Shown here piece by piece: positions 8,327-16,540 of a stretch of 64,000 bases of DNA. The translations under genes and the position numbers were made by a program. The stretch covers positions 930,001-994,000 of the forward strand of contig JAXLVB010000002.1 of assembly GCA_046329195.1 (NCBI GenBank), written 5' to 3'. Each line of letters opens with the position of its first letter. Position 1 is the first letter of the stretch. The notes beneath the pieces were generated by a model, which saw nothing but the letters and a program-made list of their open reading frames with translations, did no database searches and was not told the DNA's origin. Source of the DNA: JAXLVB01 sp046329195. Lineage in GTDB: Bacteria > Bacteroidota > Bacteroidia > Cytophagales > Spirosomataceae.

Positions 8327-10249
8327 ATGGGTAAAATATCTACTTTCGGGTTAATTTTTATAGCAATTTTCGGTTTTTACGCCTGTAAGAATACCCCAGA
8401 AAAAGCTTGGCAAAAACTCAATCAAGAACTCATCGAGAAATATAACCTCAACGTACGTTCGATGGATGATTTACCCAAGAATACAATCGTCTCGAACCTT
8501 ACCGAAGGAGAAATTTACAACCTAAATCATCTCGATAGCCTACCATTGCAAGACGGCATCAGTGCCAAACTGTTTTGGGGAAGTGGTCAATTGGTGGCTA
8601 ATCTGACCATTGCACCAAACACAAAAATGAATGAAGAAACATTGCCATCGGATGTATTTGTAATGGTGCAAGAAGGGGAAATTTCACAGACAGTTGATAG
8701 AAAAACGCATGAATTAAAGCATATTCCAAGAGAAACCCCTGATGGTACACACGGAGGTACACCCGTAACCAACTTTATTTACATCGAAAAAGGTAGTAAG
8801 GTATCGTTTGCAACAGGCGAAAAAGGAGCAAAATTGATTGAAGTTTATAGCCCAATTCGTCTGGATTATTTGCAAAAAGCAGGGGTCAAAAATCTTCCTA
8901 CGGTAGTTGAAGAGATAAAAACTTTTCAACTACCTAACGTTTTGCCCAATACGGTTTATGATTTGTACAATATTCAACTCACTAAATTGGCCAATGGAGC
9001 ATTTACGAGATTGATTTCAGGCAGAAATTCTCAATTAAGCCTGATTTCGATGGACCCCAACGCCAATTTTCCACACCATATTCATCCTGAAGAACAAACT
9101 ATGTTGGTTCTGCGGGGGACCTGCGAAGAAACAATTTTAGACAAACAAAAATCCATGAAAAAAGGCGATGTTGTACGACTTGCCAGCAATATGGTTCATG
9201 CCGCCAAAATCGGAGAACTGGGTTGTGATGTATTGGATATTTTTTGGCCCGCACGCCTCGATTATCTCGAAAAACAAAAGGCGAGTTTGGCTGCCTATCA
9301 TGCCATCATTCCTGAAAATGCGAAATTAGAGCTATTGATTGATGGTAAAAAAACAAAACCCGAACTGAATTTTAGCGAAGGTCCAAAATGGTTGAATGGA
9401 AAAGTTTATTTCTCGAATATGTATTTCGACCAAGCTTTTGGGGCAAGTCCAGCGAAAAGTTCTACTGTCGAACTTGACCCAAGCGGTACTTATCATAACA
9501 TCAGTCAAGGAAAAATGCAAACCAACGGCTTATATCCTTACAAAAACGGAAACCTGTTGGTTTGCGACATGATGGGGCATCGAGTGGTAGAAATGACCAC
9601 AAAAGGCGAAGTGGTGAGGATAGTTGCCGATAAATTTGAAGGGAAACCTGTTGACGGCCCCAACGATGTCGTTACCGATGCCAAAGGTGGGTTTTATTTT
9701 ACCGACCCACAATTTACAATGGAAGCAAAGAAATTTCAACCCGGCCGAGGGGTGTATTATGTGAATCCGACGGGGCAAATCAAACGCATTGTTGCGCCAA
9801 ACGAATTTGCAATGCCAAACGGTATTTTACTTTCGCCCGATGGAAAAACCCTTTACATCAACAACTGTTATGACGACGAAAGTTGGTTTCCTGTCAATAG
9901 CCAAAAAGAAAACTTCGTTTGGGCATATGACGTAAACGAAGACGGAAGTGTTAAAAACGGAAGAAAATTTGCTCAATTGCACCTAACTACCGAGGTGTTG
10001 GATAGAAAAGGAAAATCATCAAGTGCCGACGGCATGGCGATTGACAAGCAAGGAAATATTTACGTGTGTACGTATTCGGGAGTTCAGATTTTCAATAGAA
10101 AAGGCGAATATGTAGGTAACATCAACCTGCCTCAGTTTCCAGTAAGTCTGTGTTTTGGAGATGCCGACATGAAAACGCTCTATATCGTAAGTTTCAACAA
10201 AGTCTTCAAGATTCGTACCAATAGGGAGGGTTTTGTGAATTATTTGTAG
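8327..10249 (+). CDS. Lipoprotein with two cupin domains fused to an SMP-30/gluconolactonase propeller
   Basis: The 640-residue product starts with a lipoprotein signal (FGFYAC, Cys at residue 20). Two cupin-like beta-barrels follow, at about 65-190 and 215-335. The second shows a metal-type motif, HHIHPEEQTMLVLRG, with a later VHAAKIG. Residues from about 345 to the end form an SMP-30/gluconolactonase six-bladed propeller with LNFSEGPKWLNGKVYFSN, DGPNDVVTDAKGGFYFTDP, MPNGILLSPDGKTLYI and SADGMAIDKQGNIYV. These contain the Glu, Asn and Asp metal ligands expected for calcium-dependent lactonases. Known family chemistry is hydrolysis of aldonolactones to aldonates, here most likely at the periplasmic face of a membrane. 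Gluconokinase upstream and a PQQ sugar dehydrogenase nearby fit this. The three-domain fusion is unusual, and the cupins might act on the same sugar. Confidence 0.85.
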   Translation: MGKISTFGLIFIAIFGFYACKNTPEKAWQKLNQELIEKYNLNVRSMDDLPKNTIVSNLTEGEIYNLNHLDSLPLQDGISAKLFWGSGQLVANLTIAPNTKMNEETLPSDVFVMVQEGEISQTVDRKTHELKHIPRETPDGTHGGTPVTNFIYIEKGSKVSFATGEKGAKLIEVYSPIRLDYLQKAGVKNLPTVVEEIKTFQLPNVLPNTVYDLYNIQLTKLANGAFTRLISGRNSQLSLISMDPNANFPHHIHPEEQTMLVLRGTCEETILDKQKSMKKGDVVRLASNMVHAAKIGELGCDVLDIFWPARLDYLEKQKASLAAYHAIIPENAKLELLIDGKKTKPELNFSEGPKWLNGKVYFSNMYFDQAFGASPAKSSTVELDPSGTYHNISQGKMQTNGLYPYKNGNLLVCDMMGHRVVEMTTKGEVVRIVADKFEGKPVDGPNDVVTDAKGGFYFTDPQFTMEAKKFQPGRGVYYVNPTGQIKRIVAPNEFAMPNGILLSPDGKTLYINNCYDDESWFPVNSQKENFVWAYDVNEDGSVKNGRKFAQLHLTTEVLDRKGKSSSADGMAIDKQGNIYVCTYSGVQIFNRKGEYVGNINLPQFPVSLCFGDADMKTLYIVSFNKVFKIRTNREGFVNYL

Positions 10250-10311
10250 GTAATCAGAAACCCAATAATTCCTTCCATTTGAAAGTATTCAATCATTAAC
10301 CCCAAAATTTT

Positions 10312-11067
10312 ATGACCAACAAACACAAATCTTTATTTCCGGTTATACTTTTTTTCATTCTAACTGGATTTGGCAATTTGGCTTTTGCTCAGGGGCCAGG
10401 ACCAGGGCAAAGACCTGCCCCATCCCTTCCTCCGATTCCCATAAAAGGAGATACAACCCACACCTTAACCAAGCATTTTATAGCGGCTACTGCTGCCCCC
10501 AAAATGCCTGATGCAAGTGGGTTTATTCAGCGTTGGCTGGTGCTAGAACCCATCAAAAAAAATATTGTTCGGAACAATATTTTCACGGATAACTACCTAA
10601 GAACCACTTTTGCCACCGATAATTTTTCCAACGATTATCGCATTATTCCCAAAACTGGCGAAATGGTAAAAGTCGGCGACCAAAATCTACAATGGTATGC
10701 TTTAGATTGTAAGACATTCAATTTCAACCTCTTTCATTTCACATATGCTCTTAACAAACCACGATATGGCATTCTGGTTTGGCTTGTAACCGTTATCAAT
10801 TGCACCGAAGATATCGAGAACGTAAGGATGTCGGCTGGTTGTAATTCGGGAAGTATGTGGTGGCTAAATGAACAAGAAGTTCTACTACTATCAGGCGACC
10901 GAGATATGATTGCAGATAATGTTACCTCACAGCGCTTAACGCTAAAAAAAGGAAAAAACATCATCAGAGGAGCAGTGATTAACGGACCAGGTATTGCCAA
11001 TTTTGCAGTGCGTTTCATTGACGAAAAAGGATTACCTGTAAAAAACTTCACCATCAGTAATGAGTAG
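10312..11067 (+). CDS. Secreted protein of unassigned family, carbohydrate-locus associated
   Basis: The 251-residue product has a signal peptide ending NLAFAQ, followed by a Gly/Pro-rich linker (GPGPGQRPAPSLPPIP). The single domain after it contains RWLVLEPI, DNYLRTTFATDNFSNDY, GCNSGSMWWLNEQEVLLLSGDR and LKKGKNIIRGAVINGPG. The pattern suggests a beta-sandwich with jelly-roll similarity to carbohydrate-binding modules, where a sugar-like ligand site could include the conserved Trp pair. I recall this sequence type next to or fused with acetylxylan esterases in Bacteroidota, but I cannot name a family. It lies between the lactonase and a GH43 enzyme with short gaps, so it is probably co-transcribed. 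No catalytic motif was recognised. Confidence 0.72.
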   Translation: MTNKHKSLFPVILFFILTGFGNLAFAQGPGPGQRPAPSLPPIPIKGDTTHTLTKHFIAATAAPKMPDASGFIQRWLVLEPIKKNIVRNNIFTDNYLRTTFATDNFSNDYRIIPKTGEMVKVGDQNLQWYALDCKTFNFNLFHFTYALNKPRYGILVWLVTVINCTEDIENVRMSAGCNSGSMWWLNEQEVLLLSGDRDMIADNVTSQRLTLKKGKNIIRGAVINGPGIANFAVRFIDEKGLPVKNFTISNE

Positions 11068-11126
11068 AATTGTCAGGGTGCTGAAACGCTGAGAAAATTC
11101 ATACTTACCCAATTAAACACATTCTA

Positions 11127-12569
11127 ATGAAACGAATTACACAAACCTTTATAGGCTGCCTGTTGGCTTTTTCATTTTTTCAGCCATCAAAAGCGCAGGT
11201 CGGAAGACCCTTTATTCATGACCCTTCTACCGTTGCCGAATGTGAAGGCAAATACTATACCTTTGGTACTGGCGGTGGTGGATTAATATCGAATGACGGC
11301 TGGACATGGTATGGCGGCGGCGTAAGACCGGGGGGCGGAGCCGCTCCAGATGTTATCAAAATTGGCGACCGCTATCTCGTCATTTACGGGGCTACGGGTG
11401 GCTCATCCAATCACAAAGGGGCAATTCTGACGATGTGGAATAAAACCCTCGACCCCAAATCACCAGACTTTCACTATTCTGAACCTATCGTAGTGGCTAC
11501 CTCAGATGGTTATGAAGAATGTGACGCCATCGACCCTGGAGTAATGTTAGACCCGACTACTGGTCGTCTTTGGCTTTCGTATGGTACTTATTTTGGATTC
11601 ACTCGGATTATCGAATTAGACCCTCAGACAGGAGGTGTTAAGAAGGGAAATAAACCCGTTGATGTAGCCATTGTTTGTGAGGCCAGTACGTTGGTGTATC
11701 GAGATGGTTGGTACTACTTGCTGGCTACGCATGGAAGTTGCTGCGACGGAGCCAATTCTACCTATAATGTCGTGGTGGGTCGCTCGAAAAAAATAACTGG
11801 CCCGTATATAGACAACGTAGGCAGAAGTATGCTCGAAGGAGGTGGGAAAATGGTAGTAGCTACTCGTGGTGATTTGATAGGCCCTGGGCATTTCGGACAC
11901 ATTATTCTCGAAAAAGGAGTAGAGAAAATGTCTATCCATTATGAAGCAGACTTAGAGCAAGGGGGTCGTAGTGTGCTGGGTATTCTTCCAGTAGTTTGGA
12001 AAGAAGGCTGGCCTGTGGCCGGAGAAAAATTTAAAGAAGGCACGTATGAAATCGAATCAGTACGAAGAGGATACGCTTTAGAATTGGCCGTTGATTTTAC
12101 AAGAATGGTAGGGGGACAACGTGGCTTTGGCCAAGCGAACAATGAGCCGATTAAGCCCGTTCCGGCTCAAAAATTAGACGATGTCATCAAGGGTTGGCCA
12201 GCGGGCAATATCAATCTTCGGATTGGTGATTACATGTCTCGTCCGCACCAAAAATGGACAATTACCGATGCCCCTGATTCGACTGGCTATTTGGGTGGCC
12301 CATATTATAAAATTGTGTTGGCAGGTACCAACCGAGCCTTAGCAGCCACAGCCAATGCCGAAGTCGTCACAGTACCCGAATTCACCGGTTCACCTGAACA
12401 ATTATGGAGAATTGACCAATTAACAGATGGGGCCTATCGCATCATGCCGAAAATCATACCCAATTCAGGCAAAAAATTAGCCTTAGTTTCTGCTGGTGAT
12501 AGCACCCCAACGTTGGCAGAGTTTGATTTTGGAAGCGATAATTCTAAATGGAATTTTAGGAGTCATTAA
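11127..12569 (+). CDS. Glycoside hydrolase family 43, arabinanase-like, with C-terminal ricin-like domain
   Basis: This is a predicted secreted arabinan- or arabinoxylan-degrading enzyme. The 480-residue product has a signal peptide (to about SKAQ, residue 24). The GH43 five-bladed propeller follows, with the expected acidic residues Asp32 (HDPST), Asp136 (CDAIDPG) and Glu185 (CEAST). The segment SCCDGANSTYNVVVGRSKKITGPY is typical of endo-1,5-alpha-L-arabinanase-type GH43 members, so this is the favoured specificity. The C-terminal 130 residues (from about KWTITDAP) look like a beta-trefoil, ricin-type carbohydrate-binding domain with QLWRIDQLTDGAYRI. It is the last gene of the plus-strand unit and is followed by a hairpin. 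Confidence 0.88.
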   Translation: MKRITQTFIGCLLAFSFFQPSKAQVGRPFIHDPSTVAECEGKYYTFGTGGGGLISNDGWTWYGGGVRPGGGAAPDVIKIGDRYLVIYGATGGSSNHKGAILTMWNKTLDPKSPDFHYSEPIVVATSDGYEECDAIDPGVMLDPTTGRLWLSYGTYFGFTRIIELDPQTGGVKKGNKPVDVAIVCEASTLVYRDGWYYLLATHGSCCDGANSTYNVVVGRSKKITGPYIDNVGRSMLEGGGKMVVATRGDLIGPGHFGHIILEKGVEKMSIHYEADLEQGGRSVLGILPVVWKEGWPVAGEKFKEGTYEIESVRRGYALELAVDFTRMVGGQRGFGQANNEPIKPVPAQKLDDVIKGWPAGNINLRIGDYMSRPHQKWTITDAPDSTGYLGGPYYKIVLAGTNRALAATANAEVVTVPEFTGSPEQLWRIDQLTDGAYRIMPKIIPNSGKKLALVSAGDSTPTLAEFDFGSDNSKWNFRSH

Positions 12570-12580
12570 TCATTTTGATA

Positions 12581-12616
12581 AGAAGAGGCTGCCCAAAAGT
12601 TAGAGCAGCCTCTTCT
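12581..12616 (+). terminator. Hairpin after the GH43 gene, possible terminator
   Basis: A perfect 12-bp stem (AGAAGAGGCTGC at 12581-12592 with GCAGCCTCTTCT at 12605-12616) has a 12-base loop. The sequence after it is AAAATTTT rather than a clean T-run, so termination efficiency is uncertain. The arms resemble hairpins often seen at ends of mobile repeats in this phylum. Confidence 0.55.
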
Positions 12617-12627
12617 AAAATTTTCGT

Positions 12628-12760
12628 AGAAGCTGTTTATTTTATAAATAAAAATGAGGAAAATTTAGTCAAGGCAAGACGCTAAATGAGGATTTTAGCA
12701 ACGCAGTATTGGCTAAATTTAACCATTTTGAACTTAACAAGATTAACTTAAACAGCTTCT
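12628..12760. repeat. 133-bp nested inverted-repeat element
   Basis: The outer arms are AGAAGCTGTTTA (12628-12639) and its exact complement (12749-12760). Inner arms AAATTTAG (12661-12668) and CTAAATTT (12713-12720) continue the pairing, with imperfect matches between. The centre holds no reading frame. It sits between convergent genes and could be a MITE-like or REP-like palindromic unit. No target-site duplication was evident. Confidence 0.5.
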
Positions 12761-12767
12761 TAATCAA

Positions 12768-13982
12768 TTACTTCTGGTCGTCATCACCCATAATATCGTA
12801 GCCTCGCCACTTAAACTCTTTGGCTAAACCCGAAGCTGCTGGCCAAGCAATTTGATGTTGTGCACTCGCCACCCATTTACGTCGGTGTTCTTCGGTATCG
12901 AACGAAATCTGTATTTGATAGTTATAGTTTGTCGGCTCGGCTTGAATCTCTTTTTGAATGTTTTCAGGGAAAAGTCTGAGGCATTTTGAACCTAAATATC
13001 CTTCTTGAACCGTCATGGCAGGTACGTAGATTGAGTAATACATCTTCTCGAAAGCCTCGGCATTTTCTTTTGGAACAATGAAATCCATCTGTAAACCTAT
13101 GGCTTTGGGTTTAATCAATGGTTTGTTGATAGTCATCATTTTTTGTTTTGATGCCGCCACACCAATCACCAAAAGTTCTAATTCGCTTCCAGGATTACTA
13201 TTGACCGTTAGAGTTTCACCTAACATTCCGTAAAAAACATCATCGGTTTTGAAAGATTGTTTTTCTGAACCAATCGCCACCGAACCCGAGCCTTTTAACA
13301 CATAATACACTTCTTCGATTCCTTCGAGTTTGCGAGTTGCCGCACTTGCCGCAGGAATAACAACATGGTCAACGTGATTCCAATCAGTACTAAAAACCTC
13401 ACTGCCAATTACTCTGCGATACATGATACCATTGCCTTGATAAGCCGTAGCATTAGCTTTGAGTTTATCGGCTTCTAATCTACCATAAACAAAACTCGGA
13501 ATGGGTTCGGTCATGGCATTTTCACGGGTATCTCCCAAATCAAAATTATCAGTCTTACCTTTTACTTGACTTACCGCATAATTCATCCATTTAACGGGTT
13601 GATTACCACGATTATAAATGGCGTGAGAATCTCCCATTTTGCAAGGTACAACGGCAGGAGCTTTTATTGTGGCCGTTCGACCATTTATCGTAAATTCAGC
13701 TTCACCACTTAGTAAAACGTACATTTCTTCGATTCCATGGTGGAAATGATGCCCAATACCCGATCTCCCTTCGATTGTTCCCGTATGGAGGTATAAAAAA
13801 TTGGTAACAAGGTCGTTTCTACCGACTAATTGCGTAAACCCCATCGTTCCTGCACCTGCATGAACGGCCGTCAGTGAGCGATATTTTGAAGGGTCGTTGG
13901 GTATGATTCTTTTTAGAAGATTCTGAGAGTGAACCACCAAAACAACCCATGAAAATGCCATTGTGAATCCTATTTTTTTCAT
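12768..13982 (-). CDS. Secreted double-cupin protein with C-terminal ferredoxin-like domain
   Basis: The 404-residue product has a signal peptide (MKKIGFTMAFSWVVLVVHSQ). The first cupin (about 35-140) has a complete metal motif: HHFHHGIEEMYVLLSGE with a later His in GDSHAIYNRG. The second (about 185-270) is degenerate (DHVVIPAASAATRKLEGIEEVYYVLKGSG) and lacks the His pair. Residues 290-400 (IVPKENAEAFEKMYYSIYVPAMTVQEGYLG, then EEHRRKWVASAQHQIAWPA) look like a dimeric alpha/beta-barrel of the antibiotic-monooxygenase type. A role in sugar or aromatic-acid handling is possible, but no activity can be assigned. It is the last gene of the long minus-strand operon, 24 bp after the PQQ dehydrogenase. 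Confidence 0.78.
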   Translation of the reverse strand: MKKIGFTMAFSWVVLVVHSQNLLKRIIPNDPSKYRSLTAVHAGAGTMGFTQLVGRNDLVTNFLYLHTGTIEGRSGIGHHFHHGIEEMYVLLSGEAEFTINGRTATIKAPAVVPCKMGDSHAIYNRGNQPVKWMNYAVSQVKGKTDNFDLGDTRENAMTEPIPSFVYGRLEADKLKANATAYQGNGIMYRRVIGSEVFSTDWNHVDHVVIPAASAATRKLEGIEEVYYVLKGSGSVAIGSEKQSFKTDDVFYGMLGETLTVNSNPGSELELLVIGVAASKQKMMTINKPLIKPKAIGLQMDFIVPKENAEAFEKMYYSIYVPAMTVQEGYLGSKCLRLFPENIQKEIQAEPTNYNYQIQISFDTEEHRRKWVASAQHQIAWPAASGLAKEFKWRGYDIMGDDDQK

Positions 13983-14006
13983 TTTTTTGAGGTTAAATGG
14001 TTGAAT

Positions 14007-16244
14007 TTATTTATTGGGCAAAGCAAAAACCACGTAGGCTTTGGGCAATGCCCCTTTTTTGATACTCTGATTATAACTGTCTTTGGTGAAATTTGAAGCC
14101 GCATTTACCACCAAATACTGCTTGCCTTTGTGTTGATACATAATCGGTTGCCCGTTGACTTCGTAGCTCAATGTTGTTTCCCAAAGGGTTTTACCGTTTT
14201 CATCATCAAAAGCATAGAGTTTTCCTCCTTTGGCAGTGGCAAAAACCACTCCCGTACTTGTTACAACCATTCCTTTACGCAATGTACCACCCGGAGCCCC
14301 AAAGTTTGGATTACCCTTGCCATAAAGCGAGTCTAAACCGATTGGTTTTCGCCATTTGATTTTACCAGTATTCAAATCATACGCCACCACCGACGACCAC
14401 GGAGGCCCAAGCAAGCCTGGCCATTCGAGTCCATAATCGGTCGTATATCGTTCGGCTGGATGTTCAACTTCTGCTGGATAATCGCTCATAGCAGGTAAGG
14501 TCTTGGCATCAGGTTTAATTTTTGCCCCACCATTGGCAACTATTGGCCCTTCAATTGGTTTGATATTCACGTTTCGGCGAGGAAAATTTATCCTGTTTGG
14601 ATTGCCACCTAGGTACTTATAAAGTGCCGTTACGGCAGCTTCATCCACATGCACAAAACTTGGCATTTGGCCTTTCCCGTTTGAAATGACGCTTTTAAAT
14701 TCATCTATCAACAATTTTTGTCCGACTCCTGTAAGTTTTGGCCCTACGCCACCTTCCATTTTTGCCCCGTGACAGGTCTGACAAGATTTTTTGTAGAAAG
14801 CCAAGGCTTGTTTTTCGTCATAAGCTGTAAAAGTTGGCAATGGTGGGGCTCCAACTTTATTGAGTCTATAAATCGAGGCGTGTTCTTGCGTCATCACGTA
14901 CATGATGCCCTTGTTGGGGTTAGCACCTGTATTACCATAATTGGCACCGCCCAATGCTCCTGGCATCATGATTGTTTCGTATTGATCACTTGGCGGAACA
15001 AATAAGCCACTTTTAGCAGTTTTTAACCGGTTCAACCACATTTCCCTGTCTGCTTTGGTGAAATACGGATTCAGATTTTTAGCGTTTACTTCGTGGTGCG
15101 TAAATGAAGGAACAACGGCTGGAATCGGTTGAGTTGGAGAAGCCTTATCTCCGGGCATTTTTGTATCTGGAAAAGGCCGTTCTTCAATCGGAAAAACGGG
15201 CTGACCTGTGAGTTTATCAAACACAAACACAAAACCATGTTTGGTAGCTACCGAAACCGCTTCAATGCTTTTGCCTTTATAATTAACCGTTAATAATTGC
15301 GGAGCTGGCGAAAGGTCGTAATCCCAAATATCATGATGCACGGTCTGATAATGCCAGATTCGTTTACCAGTTCGGGCATCGAGTGCTACTAAGCAATTTC
15401 CGAACAAATTATCGCCCAATCTATCAGCTCCATAATAATCATACGTTGGCGAGCCAATGGGCAAATAAGCGATTCCAGTTTTAGTATCTACCGTAATTTC
15501 ACTCCAAACATTTACGCCACCTACATACTTGTAGGCATCTTTTGGCCAGGTTTCGTAACCAAATTCGCCCGGATGAGGAATTGTATGAAAAGTCCATTCT
15601 AATTTTCCAGTTACCACATTGTATGCTCTGATGTGTCCTGGAGGTGAAAAATACCCTTCTCCCGGAGCCGAACCAAGTATTACTAAATCTTCAAATAGTA
15701 CACCCGGCATCATAGATTGCATTCGGCGGATTGACTCAGGCTCACGGTCGAGTCCTACACGCATATCTACATAGCCGCCATTTCCAAAAGATTCAATCGT
15801 TTTACCTGTTACGGCATCAATCGCTTGAAGGCTGTTATTCAGTGTAAAAATGATTCTTTTATCTTTTTTGTCTTTGCTTTCCCAGTAATTGATACCACGA
15901 CGGCTAATTCCCATCAAACCTGTATGAATCCAGATTTCCTTTCCAGTAAGTGTATTCAGAGCAATCAACGAATTGTTTTTCGCAACTAAATACATGACTG
16001 TATCTACAACTATCGGACTCGAAAAATTAGGAAATTCGTCATCTGTCGGATAATACCAAGCTACTTTTAGTTGATTTACATTTTCTTTAGTGATGTCGGA
16101 GCCTTCAAAATATTTGGATTGCTCGGAGCTTCCGCCGTAGTGAGTCCATGTGTTTTGGGGTTTAATAGGCTCATCTGCTTTGAAGCTAAGGCAAATAAAA
16201 CACAATAAAATAGTAACCAAGCCTGAATAAAAAATTGGTTTCAT
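14007..16244 (-). CDS. PQQ-dependent sugar dehydrogenase with inserted cytochrome c domain
   Basis: This is a periplasmic quinoprotein that oxidises a sugar or alcohol and passes electrons through haem c. The 745-residue product has a signal peptide (MKPIFYSGLVTILLCFICLS). PQQ propeller repeats are seen at WTHYGGSSEQSKYFEGSDIT, LIALNTLTGKEIWIHTG, IRAYNVVTGKLEWTFHT and VALDARTGKRIWHYQTVHHD. A cytochrome c domain at about 475-550 interrupts the propeller, with CQTCH at 488-492 and a candidate Met axial ligand at 527. Propeller blades then resume (VVAYDLNTGKIKWRKPIG, YAFDDENGKTLWETTLSY). The fold class resembles quinoprotein glucose dehydrogenases, so an aldose-to-lactone reaction is the best guess. 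The lactonase and gluconokinase genes nearby support this. The exact sugar is unknown. Confidence 0.88.
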   Translation of the reverse strand: MKPIFYSGLVTILLCFICLSFKADEPIKPQNTWTHYGGSSEQSKYFEGSDITKENVNQLKVAWYYPTDDEFPNFSSPIVVDTVMYLVAKNNSLIALNTLTGKEIWIHTGLMGISRRGINYWESKDKKDKRIIFTLNNSLQAIDAVTGKTIESFGNGGYVDMRVGLDREPESIRRMQSMMPGVLFEDLVILGSAPGEGYFSPPGHIRAYNVVTGKLEWTFHTIPHPGEFGYETWPKDAYKYVGGVNVWSEITVDTKTGIAYLPIGSPTYDYYGADRLGDNLFGNCLVALDARTGKRIWHYQTVHHDIWDYDLSPAPQLLTVNYKGKSIEAVSVATKHGFVFVFDKLTGQPVFPIEERPFPDTKMPGDKASPTQPIPAVVPSFTHHEVNAKNLNPYFTKADREMWLNRLKTAKSGLFVPPSDQYETIMMPGALGGANYGNTGANPNKGIMYVMTQEHASIYRLNKVGAPPLPTFTAYDEKQALAFYKKSCQTCHGAKMEGGVGPKLTGVGQKLLIDEFKSVISNGKGQMPSFVHVDEAAVTALYKYLGGNPNRINFPRRNVNIKPIEGPIVANGGAKIKPDAKTLPAMSDYPAEVEHPAERYTTDYGLEWPGLLGPPWSSVVAYDLNTGKIKWRKPIGLDSLYGKGNPNFGAPGGTLRKGMVVTSTGVVFATAKGGKLYAFDDENGKTLWETTLSYEVNGQPIMYQHKGKQYLVVNAASNFTKDSYNQSIKKGALPKAYVVFALPNK

Positions 16245-16540
16245 CAGAATACAAGTTAGGTTTAATGGACATTAGGCACTTCCAACGTGTAAGACAAGTT
16301 TATTTTAAATATATGGCAGTACTCAAGGACAGAACATCACTACCCCGTTGATTATCAGAGTTTTACACCAGACACCATTCTTCTGTCGCCCAGCGAGTGT
16401 CGCCCAGCGTCTTTTTTCAATGTCTGTGAGGGCTACTTTGGTTCGCAAGCAATCCATCAGTAACCATCTTACCGCATGCTTAAACATCCGTATTCAGATT
16501 TTTCTCACTTATCCTCCCTCCTATTTCACTATATTGTCAG
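16245..16540. other. 296-bp gap inside the minus-strand operon, with a short direct repeat
   Basis: No gene is visible. TGTCGCCCAGCG occurs twice (16384-16395 and 16398-16409). The gap is far larger than the others in the operon, so the PQQ dehydrogenase and double-cupin genes could have their own promoter, but no clear TAnnTTTG box was found. Confidence 0.5.
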
